NCBI GenBank assembly: GCA_028694215.1
Contig: JAQUTW010000007.1
Location: 1-57,159 of the forward strand
Direction: 5' to 3'
DNA length: 57,159 bases
Origin: Paludibacteraceae bacterium
Lineage (GTDB): Bacteria; Bacteroidota; Bacteroidia; Bacteroidales; Paludibacteraceae
In this document: piece by piece, positions 6,954 through 16,966 of the stretch
How positions within the stretch are numbered: the first letter of the stretch is position 1
Layout of the letters: each line of letters begins with the position of its first letter
Position numbers and translations under genes: made by a program
The notes under the pieces: generated by a model
Told to the model about the DNA's origin: nothing
Seen by the model: the letters and a program-made list of their open reading frames with translations, nothing else
Database searches by the model: none

Positions 6954-7835
6954 TTATTTCACTTTCATCACATCAAATCCCTGCCCATATACACCAATGG
7001 CAGACGATTGAGAGACAAACGCATTGGGATCAATTTTTTTAACCAACTTAAAAATCTTTGCTGATTCATTTTTGCGTGCCAAAACCGTAATCACTTTTAC
7101 CGGTTCCTTAGAATACCAGCCCTGACCATCAAGAATAGTTACGCCACGATGTACTTCAGTATTAATGGCATCGGCAATTTCTTCATATTTATGCGAAAAG
7201 ATAAAAAACTGCACAGACTGACGCACACCATTCACAACCATATCGAGTGTAAAAGTAGAAACCGCCATGGTCGTCAAACCGTAAACAATTTTTTCGATAC
7301 TACCGGTCGGTAAAAAATAGGACGAACAGATAATCAATACATCGCAATAGAGTAATGCGCGCCCCAATGTAATGTTGCGGTATTTGTTCACAATTTTGGC
7401 AATAATATCGGTACCACCGGAACTACCATTATTCAAAAACATAATACCCATGCCCGACCCTGCCAACAAACCTCCTAATACGCACGCCATAAATGGTTCT
7501 TGCGCGGACACAAACGTACCAATTTTTGCCTGTGGCAGAATTGCCAAAAAGCCTGTAAGTACCGCCACGCCATAAATAGTACGTACGCTAAATTTCCATC
7601 CCAATACTTTAACAGACGCAGCTAATAATACAATATTAATAAGAAAATAGGTCGCCGAAATCGGGAATCCTGTACCATACTGAACTATGGCACCAATGCC
7701 GGTAGCACCGCCACCGGTAATTTCGTGCGGTAACAGAAACCCTTTCCATGCCGACGAATACATCAATAAACCCAGTGCCACCATTAAATATTCTTTAATG
7801 GTAGTCCAAATTGCAGGTTTAATAGTTAATTTCAT
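6954..7835 (-). CDS. YitT family membrane protein (DUF161 + DUF2179)
   Basis: 293 aa inner-membrane protein. The N-terminal about 200 residues hold five hydrophobic segments (for example YLMVALGLLMYSSAWKGFLL and ATYFLINIVLLAASVKVLG) with the family motifs GGGATGIGAIVQY and NNGSSGGTDIIAKIVNKY. The C-terminal soluble DUF2179 domain runs from about 215 (EEIADAINTEVHRGVTILDGQGWYS) to the end. Family members are multi-pass proteins of uncertain transport function. It lies between leuS and the dipeptidase on the same strand, with its own terminator behind it. The gap to leuS is 55 bases, so co-transcription with leuS is possible. The substrate cannot be told from sequence. Confidence 0.9.
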   Translation of the reverse strand: MKLTIKPAIWTTIKEYLMVALGLLMYSSAWKGFLLPHEITGGGATGIGAIVQYGTGFPISATYFLINIVLLAASVKVLGWKFSVRTIYGVAVLTGFLAILPQAKIGTFVSAQEPFMACVLGGLLAGSGMGIMFLNNGSSGGTDIIAKIVNKYRNITLGRALLYCDVLIICSSYFLPTGSIEKIVYGLTTMAVSTFTLDMVVNGVRQSVQFFIFSHKYEEIADAINTEVHRGVTILDGQGWYSKEPVKVITVLARKNESAKIFKLVKKIDPNAFVSQSSAIGVYGQGFDVMKVK

Positions 7836-7890
7836 ATATTTCTATTTAAAGATTGTTTTATAGGCATTTTCTCAAAATCCAACAAACTTA

Positions 7891-10722
7891 TCACATCACA
7901 ATGTTTACAATTTTTCCGGGTACAACAATCACTTTTTTAGGCGTTTTCCCTTCCATAAATTTTGCAGTCTGTTCATTTTCGAGGGCTGTTTTCTCAACAT
8001 CTTCTTTACTCAAATCGGCAGGCATATCCATCATAAAACGCACTTTGCCATTAAATGAAATCGGATATTTTATGGTAGATTCGACCAACAACGTTTCGTC
8101 ACAAACCGGAAACGAAGCATCACAAATAGAAGTGGTATTACCCAAAACCCGCCATAATTCTTCAGCAATATGCGGAGCAAAAGGAGTCAGTAGAATCAAA
8201 ACAGGTTCTAAAACTGCACGTTTATTGCATTTCTGCTGTACCAACTCATTAACACAAATCATAAATGCAGCCACCGAAGTATTGAACGAGAAATTTTCTA
8301 TATCGTAAGTAATCTTTTTTATGGTTTTATGCAGTGTTTTCAGCTCTTCGGCTGTAGGCTGCGCATCGGTTACCGCCATTGTATCACCACTGTAAAACAA
8401 TCCCCATAATTTTTTCAAAAAACGATGAACACCGTCAATGCCATTTGTATCCCAAGGTTTTGACTGTTCCAACGGACCTAAAAACATTTCATAAAGTCGC
8501 AATGTATCGGCACCGTATTTTTCAACAATATCATCGGGATTGACAACATTGAACATCGATTTGGACATCTTTTCTACCGCCCATCCGCAAATGTATTTGC
8601 CGTCTTCCAAAATAAATTCGGCATCTTTGTATTCGGGCATCCAATTACGAAAAGCTTCCGTATCCAAAATATCGTTGCTCACAATATTCACATTAACATG
8701 AATCGGCTGTGTTTCATATTGGTTTTTCAAATTGTATGACACATATTTGTTCGTTCCTATAACACGATAAACAAAATTGCTCCGTCCTTGAATCATACCC
8801 TGATTGATTAATTTTTGGAATGGTTCATCTTTACAAACAAAACCTAAATCGAACAGAAATTTATTCCAAAAACGGCTATAAATCAAGTGTCCGGTAGCGT
8901 GTTCCGTACCGCCGATATACAAATCGACATTTTGCCAATAGTCATCGACCTCTTTGCCAACCAATGCTTTATCGTTGTGCGGATCCATATAGCGCAGATA
9001 ATACGCACTGGAACCTGCAAATCCAGGCATCGTGCAAAGTTCGAGAGGGAAAATGGTTTTATTGTCTATTTTTTCTGTGGCGGCAAGGCACTGATTCGGT
9101 TCGTCCCAAGCCCACTGTTTGGCGTGTCCGAGTGGCGGTTCACCTGTTTGGGTGGGCAAAAATTTGTCCACTTCGGGCAGTTCCAGCGGCAATTTATCCG
9201 AAGGAATCATATAGGGCATTCCGTCCTTGTAATAAACAGGAAACGGCTCGCCCCAATAACGCTGACGGCTGAAAATGGCATCGCGCAAGCGGTAATTGAC
9301 CTTTACCCGACCTAATTTTTGTTCTTCTACATATTTCTTTGTGGCAGCAATAGCCTCCTTTACTGTTAATCCGTTAAGCGACAAACTACAATAAGGTTTT
9401 ACGCCCTGACACGGAGAATTGCATACAATTCCTTCCTTGGCATCGAAACTGTCGTTGCTTATATCGCAGCCTTCAATTAACGGAATAATGGGCAGATTGA
9501 AATGTTTGGCAAAAGCGTAGTCGCGACTATCGTGCGCAGGCACCGCCATAATGGCTCCGGTACCGTAACCGGCTAATACATAATCGGAAATCCAGATGGG
9601 AACGGATTCGCCGGTAAACGGATTGATGGCAAATGAGCCACTGAAAACACCGGTTACCTGACGGTCGGCAATACGTTCACGCTCAGTGCGTTTTTTTGTT
9701 TGTAGCAGATAATCTTCCACCACCTGCTTTTGTGAAGCTGTTGTAACTTTGGCAACAAGTTCACTTTCAGGAGCCAAAACCATAAACGTAACGCCGAACA
9801 TGGTATCTGCACGGGTAGTAAATATGGTAAATGCCAAATCGCTGTCTTTTACTTTAAACAGGATCTCCGCACCTTCACTCCGTCCTATCCAGTTTTTCTG
9901 GGTCTCTTTGAGCGATTCCGTCCAGTCTATTTTATCCAAGCCATCGAGCAAACGCTGAGCATAAGCCGATACGCGCAAATTCCATTGACGCATTACGCGC
10001 TGTTCTACCGGATGACCGCCACGCACCGACAAACCCTCGCTCACTTCGTCGTTGGCCAGAACACAACCCAATGCAGGACAAAAATTCACCTTCGTATCAG
10101 CCAAGTAGGCAATGCGATAATTCATCAAAATTTCCTGCTGTTTTTTCTCACTCCAACCTTTCCATTCATCAGCCGAAAAAACAGGCGTTTCGTTTGCAAC
10201 GGCACGCACTTTGGCATTACCCTGTTCGGAGAAAATATCTATCAGCATCGAAATGGGACGTGCTGCATTGGCACGCAGACAATACCAATGCTCAAACATT
10301 TGCTGAAATGCCCACTGTGTCCATTTATAATATTCCGGTTGACAGGTGCGCACTTCACGACTCCAATCATAACAGAACCCGATTTTATCCAACTGTTCAC
10401 GATAACGAGCAATATTCTTTTTTGTAGTAATTTCGGGGTGCTGACCGGTTTGAATGGCATATTGTTCAGCCGGCAATCCATAAGCATCGTAGCCCATTGG
10501 GTGCAGCACATTAAAACCTTTCAAACGTTTGTAACGACTAAAAATATCACTGGCAATATAACCAAGCGGATGTCCTACGTGCAAGCCGGCTCCCGAAGGA
10601 TAGGGAAACATATCCAACACATAATATTTCGGACGTTTTTCGTCCACTTCAACTTTGTATGTAGCATTATCTATCCAATATTGCTGCCATTTTTTCTCGA
10701 TTTCTTTAAAATTATATTCCAT
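7891..10722 (-). CDS. leuS: leucyl-tRNA synthetase
   Basis: 943 aa from the ATG at 10722 ([12 protein letters not shown]). The frame extends four codons upstream to a TTG that is less likely. Class I synthetase that charges tRNA-Leu. Seen: HIGH motif HVGH (48-51) in [17 protein letters not shown], zinc-like segment [20 protein letters not shown]1 editing domain with [21 protein letters not shown] and [17 protein letters not shown], then KMSKS in [28 protein letters not shown] in the C-terminal third, and an anticodon-binding domain ending [15 protein letters not shown]. Length is normal for Bacteroidota LeuS and no insert like that in ileS is present. The long ORF on the opposite strand is a shadow. 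Confidence 0.97.
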   Translation of the reverse strand: MEYNFKEIEKKWQQYWIDNATYKVEVDEKRPKYYVLDMFPYPSGAGLHVGHPLGYIASDIFSRYKRLKGFNVLHPMGYDAYGLPAEQYAIQTGQHPEITTKKNIARYREQLDKIGFCYDWSREVRTCQPEYYKWTQWAFQQMFEHWYCLRANAARPISMLIDIFSEQGNAKVRAVANETPVFSADEWKGWSEKKQQEILMNYRIAYLADTKVNFCPALGCVLANDEVSEGLSVRGGHPVEQRVMRQWNLRVSAYAQRLLDGLDKIDWTESLKETQKNWIGRSEGAEILFKVKDSDLAFTIFTTRADTMFGVTFMVLAPESELVAKVTTASQKQVVEDYLLQTKKRTERERIADRQVTGVFSGSFAINPFTGESVPIWISDYVLAGYGTGAIMAVPAHDSRDYAFAKHFNLPIIPLIEGCDISNDSFDAKEGIVCNSPCQGVKPYCSLSLNGLTVKEAIAATKKYVEEQKLGRVKVNYRLRDAIFSRQRYWGEPFPVYYKDGMPYMIPSDKLPLELPEVDKFLPTQTGEPPLGHAKQWAWDEPNQCLAATEKIDNKTIFPLELCTMPGFAGSSAYYLRYMDPHNDKALVGKEVDDYWQNVDLYIGGTEHATGHLIYSRFWNKFLFDLGFVCKDEPFQKLINQGMIQGRSNFVYRVIGTNKYVSYNLKNQYETQPIHVNVNIVSNDILDTEAFRNWMPEYKDAEFILEDGKYICGWAVEKMSKSMFNVVNPDDIVEKYGADTLRLYEMFLGPLEQSKPWDTNGIDGVHRFLKKLWGLFYSGDTMAVTDAQPTAEELKTLHKTIKKITYDIENFSFNTSVAAFMICVNELVQQKCNKRAVLEPVLILLTPFAPHIAEELWRVLGNTTSICDASFPVCDETLLVESTIKYPISFNGKVRFMMDMPADLSKEDVEKTALENEQTAKFMEGKTPKKVIVVPGKIVNIVM

Positions 10723-10782
10723 TGTTATTACCAATTGTAAACTGCTTTCTTGTAAAGACTTTACTTAATTTATTTGAAAATG

Positions 10783-10790
10783 CAAATGTA
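10783..10790 (-). promoter_or_regulatory. leuS promoter -7 box
   Basis: Minus-strand TACATTTG fits TAnnTTTG, about 60 bases before the leuS ATG. Confidence 0.55.
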
Positions 10791-10962
10791 CGAATTTTTA
10801 ACGAGATTAAAGAAGCAGAAACATTGCAAATATTAAAAACATAAAGTACTAAAAATGTAACAATTAAAAAAATATTCTAACACAAGTTACAAATACAGCC
10901 AACTGTTTTTTTCAAAAAAGTCGGTAATTTTGCAAAATATAATAGAAGTCAAAAAAAAATAG

Positions 10963-10970
10963 TACTTTTG
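10963..10970 (+). promoter_or_regulatory. tRNA-Gly promoter -7 box
   Basis: TACTTTTG lies 13 bases before the first base of the tRNA. This fits a start about seven bases after the box. I see no good -33 element. The rest of the gap 10723-10962 is AT-rich and shows only the leuS promoter. Confidence 0.55.
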
Positions 10971-10983
10971 TAAACTATTTTCT

Positions 10984-11056
10984 GCGGCAGTAGCTCAGTT
11001 GGTAGAGCATCAGCTTCCCAAGCTGGGGGTCACGAGTTCGAGCCTCGCTTGCCGCT
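10984..11056 (+). tRNA. tRNA-Gly (CCC)
   Basis: 73 bases. Acceptor GCGGCAG pairs with TTGCCGC, with one G-U. D arm GCTC/GAGC, anticodon stem TCAGC/GCTGG with loop TTCCCAA (anticodon CCC), and T loop TTCGAGC on a CGAG/CTCG stem. CCA is not encoded. Confidence 0.95.
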
Positions 11057-11060
11057 CACA

Positions 11061-11098
11061 CAAAGGCGTTCCTTTATTGGTGCGCCTTTGCTGTTTTT
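11061..11098 (+). terminator. tRNA-Gly terminator
   Basis: CAAAGGCG (11061-11068) pairs with CGCCTTTG (11083-11090) and is followed by CTGTTTTTAT. Confidence 0.75.
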
Positions 11099-11104
11099 AT
11101 AGCA

Positions 11105-11140
11105 CAAAAAAAATCGGTTTGAAATACATCAAACCGATTT
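11105..11140 (-). terminator. terminator of the rprXY operon
   Basis: AAATCGGTTTGA (11111-11122) pairs perfectly with TCAAACCGATTT (11129-11140). On the minus strand a run of eight T follows, 28 bases after the rprY stop. Confidence 0.8.
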
Positions 11141-11167
11141 ATCAACAAAATCTTTTTTATAATTGAT

Positions 11168-11860
11168 TTAATCGTTTGGAATAATCAATTTATAACCTTT
11201 CCCGTGAATATTGATAACTTCCACATCAGGATCATCTGTCAATAATTTACGCAGTTTGGTAATGTAAACATCCATACTGCGAGCATTGAAATAGTTGTCT
11301 TCTACCCAAATGGTTTTCAGAGCATAATTACGTTCCAAAATATTATTGGCATTTTGTGCCAACAATGTCAATAATTCGCACTCTTTGGTAGTCAATTTTA
11401 CCGTTTTACCATTGATAATCAACAATTGTTTTTGTGTATCAAAGGTAAATTTACCCAACTTGTAATCGTTGGTAACACGGCTTTTCTTTATGCTGATACG
11501 TCTGAGAATAGCATCAATACGGAACAACAATTCTTCCATGCTAAACGGTTTCATTACATAATCATCTGCACCGATTTTAAAACCTTCCAAAACATCTTCT
11601 TTCAATGTTTTTGCGGTAAGAAATACAATGGGCACATTTGAATTCAGTTTGCGAATATCCTGAGCCAACGAAAATCCGTCTTTTTTAGGCATCATTACAT
11701 CTAAGATGCACAAATCGTATGAATCACTCGTGAAAGCTTTATACCCGGCTTCACCATCGGGGAACAAGGTTGCATCAAAACCCTTAGCTTGAAGGTATTC
11801 GTTCAACAACATACCTAAACTCTCGTCGTCTTCACATAACAAAATTTTTAGTTTTTCCAT
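11168..11860 (-). CDS. rprY: OmpR-family response regulator (RprY-like)
   Basis: 230 aa cytoplasmic transcription factor. Receiver domain about 4-120: acidic pocket D11/D12, phosphoacceptor D54 in CILDVMMPKKDG, T82 in LTAK, and K104 in VMKPFS. Winged-helix DNA-binding domain about 130-228: KLTTKECELLTLLAQNANNILER, then ARSMDVYITKLRKLL and VEVINIHGKGYKL. Wording is close to Bacteroides RprY (GEAGYKAF, DVLEGFKIGADDY). It starts four bases after the kinase gene, so the two form one operon and one signalling pair. RprY is a broad regulator in Bacteroides; the target set here is unknown. Confidence 0.92.
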   Translation of the reverse strand: MEKLKILLCEDDESLGMLLNEYLQAKGFDATLFPDGEAGYKAFTSDSYDLCILDVMMPKKDGFSLAQDIRKLNSNVPIVFLTAKTLKEDVLEGFKIGADDYVMKPFSMEELLFRIDAILRRISIKKSRVTNDYKLGKFTFDTQKQLLIINGKTVKLTTKECELLTLLAQNANNILERNYALKTIWVEDNYFNARSMDVYITKLRKLLTDDPDVEVINIHGKGYKLIIPND

Positions 11861-11864
11861 TTTT

Positions 11865-13376
11865 TTAGTTTTTTAAAGTTGGTATTTCAATAATAAATTT
11901 AGTTCCTATTCCAAATTCGCTTTCCAAGCGAATCGTTCCTTCGTGTGCATTTATAATTTTTTTCACATAAGCCAAACCAAGCCCAAAACCTTTAACATCA
12001 TGTCGATTGCCTGTTGAAACACGATAAAATTTCTCAAATACATGTTTCACATCTTCACTCTTTATACCAATACCGTTGTCTTCTATCGAGATGCCTATTT
12101 TATCTTTTTCATCCCATGTACGAACGGTAAGCACCAAGGGAACATCTTTGCAATATTTTGTGGCATTATCCATCAAATTGTAAATAACATTTGTAAAATG
12201 TATTTCGTCCACTCCAGCCAAAGTGTTGTGAGCTTTCAACAATGAAATTACCTTCCCTCCTTTAGACTCCACTTTAACCGAAAAATTCAATATAATAGTA
12301 TGTAACAAATCGTTAATATCCACATCAGTGAGATTCAACATCAAATCGTTTCTGTCCAACACAGATGTATATAATACTTTTTCTACCAGCGTGTTCAGGC
12401 GTTTTGTTTCATCTTTTATTACTTGAGCAAAACGTTGTGTTCGCTCAGGCGTTTTCGCCACAGCAGCATCATTCAACATTTGCGATGCTAACGAGATAGA
12501 CGAAATCGGCGTTTTGAGTTCATGTGTCATATTATTAATAAAATCCGTTTTCATGGCATTCAGCGTATTTTGGCGATGTACAGCAAACGCAGTAACCAAC
12601 AACATAACAGCCAAAATAATCATAAGTGCCAATGACGGAATCAATATATCAAACGCAACAAAAGCCGATCTTTCCTTTTCGGGCAGCATCACTTCCAAGT
12701 AGTAAAACTTTCCACCATGATCACTCGGAAATAGCTGCTGTTTATAATAAAAAACATCATCTGACCACACCTTACCATAGTTAGTTGACACAAAATAAAT
12801 ATTATTGTGAGTGTCAACTACTCGAAAACAGAAAGAAGTTTCTACACCATTATCATATAAACGATCTTTGATAGAATGTTCCAATATATCCAAATCTATT
12901 CGATTTCGAATATCCTTATCGGGAGATTGGTACGCAAAACGCACCAGCCATTCATCAACCAATGCACGAGAACGTAACAAACGATCGCTATTCTGTTGTA
13001 ACGTTTTCTCGGTTACCTTATCTATTGCCGAAACAGTTTCATCGATCGTTAAACGAAGGTTGGTTTCATTGTTTTCGGATTTTTCATCATAAAAAGTGTA
13101 TTTATGCAAAAAGCCTGCAGTCGTGGTTTTAAACAGCGATTTCGCTTTCTTAAGTTCCTCCGAATTACCATTCAAGCTGACATCTATATAATTTCTAAGT
13201 TCCCACTCCTCCAGTGAATTTGCAACTTCACGGAGCGAATTACGTACATTACGGTCAAATTGACTGGTCAAAACTTCCGATGTCTTTTTTATATACACCA
13301 ACTGGAAACTAATCAGTGTTAAAAATATCACCGAAACCATAGCTGCATATATATATAACGTGTAACGCTTCATCAC
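11865..13376 (-). CDS. rprX: sensor histidine kinase (RprX-like)
   Basis: 503 aa inner-membrane kinase, partner of the regulator downstream. TM1 about 8-28, a periplasmic sensor domain about 30-242 with no recognisable motif, TM2 about 244-266. Dimerisation domain with phospho-His H285 in NNMTHELKTPISSISLASQML. HATPase domain with N box IYNLMDNATKYC, G1 SIEDNGIGI, F box VFEKFYRV and G2 GFGLGLAYVKKII. All catalytic boxes are intact. A TATATTTG box (13396-13403) lies about 20 bases before the ATG. Confidence 0.93.
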   Translation of the reverse strand: MMKRYTLYIYAAMVSVIFLTLISFQLVYIKKTSEVLTSQFDRNVRNSLREVANSLEEWELRNYIDVSLNGNSEELKKAKSLFKTTTAGFLHKYTFYDEKSENNETNLRLTIDETVSAIDKVTEKTLQQNSDRLLRSRALVDEWLVRFAYQSPDKDIRNRIDLDILEHSIKDRLYDNGVETSFCFRVVDTHNNIYFVSTNYGKVWSDDVFYYKQQLFPSDHGGKFYYLEVMLPEKERSAFVAFDILIPSLALMIILAVMLLVTAFAVHRQNTLNAMKTDFINNMTHELKTPISSISLASQMLNDAAVAKTPERTQRFAQVIKDETKRLNTLVEKVLYTSVLDRNDLMLNLTDVDINDLLHTIILNFSVKVESKGGKVISLLKAHNTLAGVDEIHFTNVIYNLMDNATKYCKDVPLVLTVRTWDEKDKIGISIEDNGIGIKSEDVKHVFEKFYRVSTGNRHDVKGFGLGLAYVKKIINAHEGTIRLESEFGIGTKFIIEIPTLKN

Positions 13377-13395
13377 TTTTATATCATTTCCGGTG

Positions 13396-13403
13396 CAAAT
13401 ATA
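13396..13403 (-). promoter_or_regulatory. rprXY promoter -7 box
   Basis: Minus-strand TATATTTG. The predicted start near 13389 leaves a leader of about 13 bases. Confidence 0.55.
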
Positions 13404-13523
13404 GTAAACTTTTTTTTAACAGAGTATAAAAATTAAATAAGTTTAACTTTTCAGTTGTAAAAAATACTATTAATTTAACCGAATAATAACGTAAAAAGCC
13501 GATTATAATTGTAAAATTAACAA

Positions 13524-14450
13524 TTAAACGCGCCGAAGCAAAAAAGAACCGATAATCATTGGTAAGGCCGAATTTAATATCCAAATTAAAATACCGGCTA
13601 ATGCAATCCCAACTAAATTTGAAGAGTAACAACCAATTATCAGTATAGCATAAGAGCTACGCACAACTGCTTCCGAAAAAGCAATAGAAGGAGTATAAGT
13701 AACACACAAATAGACAATTGGAATAGATATACAGGCAGCAAACAACGACAATGAAACACCACAAAAACGCAACATTAAATAAAATTGGAATGAAAAAACC
13801 ACATAACGTAAAAAAGCGACGGCAACTATTTCTAAAATCTGAAAGCGGGAAAATGAAGATACACTTCTCCAAAAATCAGCAAAACGAGCTTGCTGCTTTT
13901 TACGCAAAATAAATGCCGCACTATCAGGCAAAAAGAAAAATACCACAAACGAAATCACAGCTACTGTCAAACATAAGCTAAAGAAAGCAACTGAAAACTC
14001 AAAATTCTGCCTAAAAAAACATAGTGCCACCAATCCGCAAACAGTTATTATAAAATTTTGAATAAAACTCCCAACAAAACCCATAGCGACAGCCGACAAA
14101 CGAACCTGAGATGGGAAACACATTACTCTCATAGGATATTCTCCTAAACGATTGGGAGTTGCAAAGCCACCGGTATGCCCTATCAATAAAGATTTTAAAG
14201 CAGCAATAAGCGAAATCGGGGTTAATTTAGCCACCAACAAACGCCATTTTTCCGATTCAAGCCACAGATTGACAGGCCACAACACTACTGCCAACAACAG
14301 CCACACAAATTGCGAAAGTTGGATAGAACGCAATCCCTCAAAAAACGTGGCATAATCATCAAACGTAATCAGTTTATAAGCCAAAAAACCATACGCCAAA
14401 ATCAAAACGACCCATTTTGCACACGCATAGAATTTAGAAGAAACACTCAT
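13524..14450 (-). CDS. flippase-like membrane protein (UPF0104 / LPG synthase TM family)
   Basis: 308 aa, almost wholly hydrophobic, about eight membrane segments. Family marks: WPVNLWLESEKWRLL, then SLLIGHTGGFATPNRLGEYPMRV with the G..TPNRLGE pattern typical of UPF0104 (PF03706) integral membrane proteins. The soluble acyltransferase domain of full MprF is absent, so only the flippase-type core is present. Role unknown; related proteins move or modify lipids. It starts three bases after the GtrA-like gene, so the two are likely co-transcribed and may act together on a lipid-linked intermediate (inference). Confidence 0.85.
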   Translation of the reverse strand: MSVSSKFYACAKWVVLILAYGFLAYKLITFDDYATFFEGLRSIQLSQFVWLLLAVVLWPVNLWLESEKWRLLVAKLTPISLIAALKSLLIGHTGGFATPNRLGEYPMRVMCFPSQVRLSAVAMGFVGSFIQNFIITVCGLVALCFFRQNFEFSVAFFSLCLTVAVISFVVFFFLPDSAAFILRKKQQARFADFWRSVSSFSRFQILEIVAVAFLRYVVFSFQFYLMLRFCGVSLSLFAACISIPIVYLCVTYTPSIAFSEAVVRSSYAILIIGCYSSNLVGIALAGILIWILNSALPMIIGSFLLRRV

Positions 14451-14453
14451 AGA

Positions 14454-14945
14454 TTAGTGCTTAAACGAAAAATACTTATTGGAAAAATAACTAAAAATTG
14501 CCGCTATAATAGATGTTAGAATATTTGAAGGCGTAGGATAAAAGCCACAAACTTCAACAAATAACTTCAAACCTGCATAATTAATCAAAATACAACCTCC
14601 AACGACCAACAGATAACGAACAATTTGTACGCGCCCACGCAACTGCGAATCAGAAAAGCTCACATGGCGCGACAGCCAAAAACCTGTTAAAAACGTAATT
14701 GGGAACTTAAATACAAATGACGCAATGTGTGGAGTAAAAGCTACAAAACCCAGATCTACAACCTGCTTGTGAAAAATAAAATTATAAAAAATAAAATAAA
14801 GAACCCAGTCTATACACATATTCAGCCCGCCACAAAAACCGTAGCGGAAAAATTGCAAACTAATTGTCTTCTGAAAAGGAGTATACAAAAAATCAATCAC
14901 AGACCACAATAGTTGCTGTATTTTTTTTTCGGCGCGTAATCTCAT
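14454..14945 (-). CDS. GtrA-family membrane protein
   Basis: 163 aa with four membrane helices (about 33-53, 66-92, 105-125, 135-158). Typical GtrA features: FFRYGFCGGLNMCIDWVLYFIFYN at the start and FPITFLTGFWLSRHVSF in the middle, closing with FSYFSNKYFSF. GtrA proteins are linked to flipping or transfer of lipid-bound sugars in cell-surface glycan synthesis. It is first in a two-gene unit with the UPF0104 protein and divergent from rsmA. No glycosyltransferase is adjacent. Confidence 0.88.
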   Translation of the reverse strand: MRLRAEKKIQQLLWSVIDFLYTPFQKTISLQFFRYGFCGGLNMCIDWVLYFIFYNFIFHKQVVDLGFVAFTPHIASFVFKFPITFLTGFWLSRHVSFSDSQLRGRVQIVRYLLVVGGCILINYAGLKLFVEVCGFYPTPSNILTSIIAAIFSYFSNKYFSFKH

Positions 14946-14960
14946 AAAAAAGAATTATCG

Positions 14961-14992
14961 TTTGGCAGTATAAAATTTAATTCATATCTTTG
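14961..14992 (+). promoter_or_regulatory. rsmA promoter
   Basis: Near-ideal Bacteroidota promoter: TTTG (14961-14964), 20-base spacer, TATCTTTG (14985-14992). The leader of about 95 bases contains a small CTGTC/GACAG hairpin (15005-15020). Confidence 0.7.
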
Positions 14993-15092
14993 CCCCAATA
15001 TTCACTGTCTAATTTGACAGACAAAGGTAAACATTTTTTTTTGCTGTAGAAATTAAAAAAATCGACAGAAATGCCAGACGACCCGTTACAAA

Positions 15093-15866
15093 ATGATCCA
15101 AGTAAAACCCAAAAAATATTTTGGGCAGCATTTCTTAACCGATTTGCAAATTGCCCATAATATTGTCGAGAGTCTTCCTTCCGACATTTCTTCCGTTCTT
15201 GAAATTGGTCCGGGAACCGGCGTTCTTACACAATTCTTAATCAATAATAAGGATATCAATTTTTCAGCAATAGAAATTGATACCGAAGCCATTGCGTTTT
15301 TGCACGAAAAATTCCCGAACCTGCATCTAATTGAAGGTGATTTTCTGAAAATGGATTTGCAAAAAGAATTCGGCAAACAACAATTTTCCATTATCGGTAA
15401 TTTTCCATACAATATTTCCAGTCAAATTTTCTTCAAAGTTTTAGAAAACCGCGACCAAATTCCATACGTTGTAGGAATGATTCAAAAAGAGGTAGCCGAA
15501 CGCATTGCAGCCAAACACGGCAATAAGACATACGGCATTACCAGCGTATTACTTCAATCTTTTTATACAATAGAGTATCTGTTTACGGTCAACGAACATG
15601 TTTTTGACCCTCCTCCCAAGGTCAAATCGGCCGTTATCCGACTGTCTCGAAATAATGTACAAAAGCTCAACTGTAACGAAACATTATTCGTCCGAACGGT
15701 AAAAACGGCCTTCAACCAACGCCGCAAAACACTCCGTAACTCACTAAAACCACTTTTAAATGGTTTACCAACGCCGGAACCAATATTCAATTTACGACCG
15801 GAGCAATTGAGTGTCAGCGATTTTATTTTTCTCACCAACTTATTGGAAGAAAAATTAGGAAAATAA
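15093..15866 (+). CDS. rsmA: 16S rRNA dimethyladenosine transferase
   Basis: 257 aa (KsgA). Dimethylates two adjacent adenines near the 3' end of 16S rRNA in late 30S assembly. Seen: N-terminal KPKKYFGQHFL, SAM-binding motif VLEIGPGTGVLT, acidic IEIDTEAIAF, catalytic NFPYNISSQI (NLPY-type motif with F), and C-terminal FNQRRKTLRNSLKPLL. An ATG at 15069 opens another frame and is not the start; MIQVKPKKYF at 15093 aligns with the family. Next gene (corA) starts 33 bases on. Confidence 0.96.
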   Translation: MIQVKPKKYFGQHFLTDLQIAHNIVESLPSDISSVLEIGPGTGVLTQFLINNKDINFSAIEIDTEAIAFLHEKFPNLHLIEGDFLKMDLQKEFGKQQFSIIGNFPYNISSQIFFKVLENRDQIPYVVGMIQKEVAERIAAKHGNKTYGITSVLLQSFYTIEYLFTVNEHVFDPPPKVKSAVIRLSRNNVQKLNCNETLFVRTVKTAFNQRRKTLRNSLKPLLNGLPTPEPIFNLRPEQLSVSDFIFLTNLLEEKLGK

Positions 15867-15899
15867 CTTAAGTAAAAAACTTCTAAAAACGCCAATATC

Positions 15900-16847
15900 A
15901 TGTCAGAAGTAAAATTATTTTACCGAGAAGGTAACAGACTCAAAATATCGCGCTCCATAGATGCCTTGAAAAAAATTCCATTATCCAATTTTTTATGGAT
16001 AGACCTCAACGATGTAGAGGTTGAAGTAGAAAGTGAATTAGAACAGTTTCTCAAAATCTATATTCAGGATGATGAGGAAATGGAAGAAATTGAGCTCAGC
16101 TCACGTTACATTGAAACAGAAGACACCATTGTTGCCAACTCCGATTTCTTGCTTGACAATTTTGAAGAAGAAGCAATTTCTTTTATTGTAAAAAACAACA
16201 TCTTGGTTTCTGTACGTGACCGCGATCTCAAATCATTCAATGAAACAGTCAAAAAAATGTTTGCCAACCCACGCAACTACCCTACCGGTCATCATGTTTT
16301 AGTTGCACTATTGGAAACTCGTGTGGAATATGATGCCGATATGATAGAAGACATCACACGAGACGTAACAAAACTAAGCAATACCTTACAAGGAAGTAGC
16401 GAAGTAAACGACAGTATTTTGTTATCAATAAACGAATTGCAAGAAAAAAGTATGTCGATACGCGAAAATATTGTTGATAAACAACGTGTTGTTTCCAATA
16501 TGCTTAAGAGCCAACTCTTTCCTGAAGAACTTAAACCCCGACTTACAATTATTCTTAAAGACATCAATTCTTTATTTGAACATACACGCTTCAGCTTCGA
16601 CCGTTTGGAATATTTGCAGGATACTCTGTTAGGTTTGGTAAACATACAACAAAACAAAATCATCAAAATATTTACAATTGTTTCCGTTATCTTCATGCCA
16701 CCCACATTAATTGCCAGTATGTATGGTATGAATTTCAAATTTATGCCGGAACTACAATGGAAATACGGATATTTATTCTCAATAGGTCTGATGATTTTTT
16801 GCGTACTCGCTATTTTGTTTATTTTCCGAAGAAAAAAATGGTTGTAG
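15900..16847 (+). CDS. corA: CorA-family magnesium/cobalt transporter
   Basis: 315 aa. Long acidic cytoplasmic N-terminal funnel domain (about 1-245) and two C-terminal helices. TM1 ends with the selectivity motif GMN in ASMYGMNFKFMPEL; TM2 is YGYLFSIGLMIFCVLAILFIF, then a basic tail RRKKWL. Works as a homopentameric Mg2+ channel in the inner membrane. Length and motifs are normal. Probably co-transcribed with rsmA. ilvC downstream has its own promoter. Confidence 0.94.
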   Translation: MSEVKLFYREGNRLKISRSIDALKKIPLSNFLWIDLNDVEVEVESELEQFLKIYIQDDEEMEEIELSSRYIETEDTIVANSDFLLDNFEEEAISFIVKNNILVSVRDRDLKSFNETVKKMFANPRNYPTGHHVLVALLETRVEYDADMIEDITRDVTKLSNTLQGSSEVNDSILLSINELQEKSMSIRENIVDKQRVVSNMLKSQLFPEELKPRLTIILKDINSLFEHTRFSFDRLEYLQDTLLGLVNIQQNKIIKIFTIVSVIFMPPTLIASMYGMNFKFMPELQWKYGYLFSIGLMIFCVLAILFIFRRKKWL

Positions 16848-16898
16848 CAAACAAATAGAGATGCCACCAAAAGAAAAATATAAAAAACCATTGAAAAA

Positions 16899-16930
16899 AT
16901 TGACTTTATTACAGAAAAATCGTACTTTTG
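16899..16930 (+). promoter_or_regulatory. ilvC promoter
   Basis: ATTG (16899-16902), 20-base spacer, TACTTTTG (16923-16930), 36 bases before the ATG. I see no leader peptide or attenuator in the short leader. Confidence 0.65.
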
Positions 16931-16966
16931 CAGCAGAATTAGTGTTAATTTAAAAATAAAATAAAA

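Noticed and set aside
9985-10740. 251-residue open frame opposite leuS
   Set aside because: Antisense to conserved LeuS motifs including HIGH; no family resemblance and no promoter in a sensible position.
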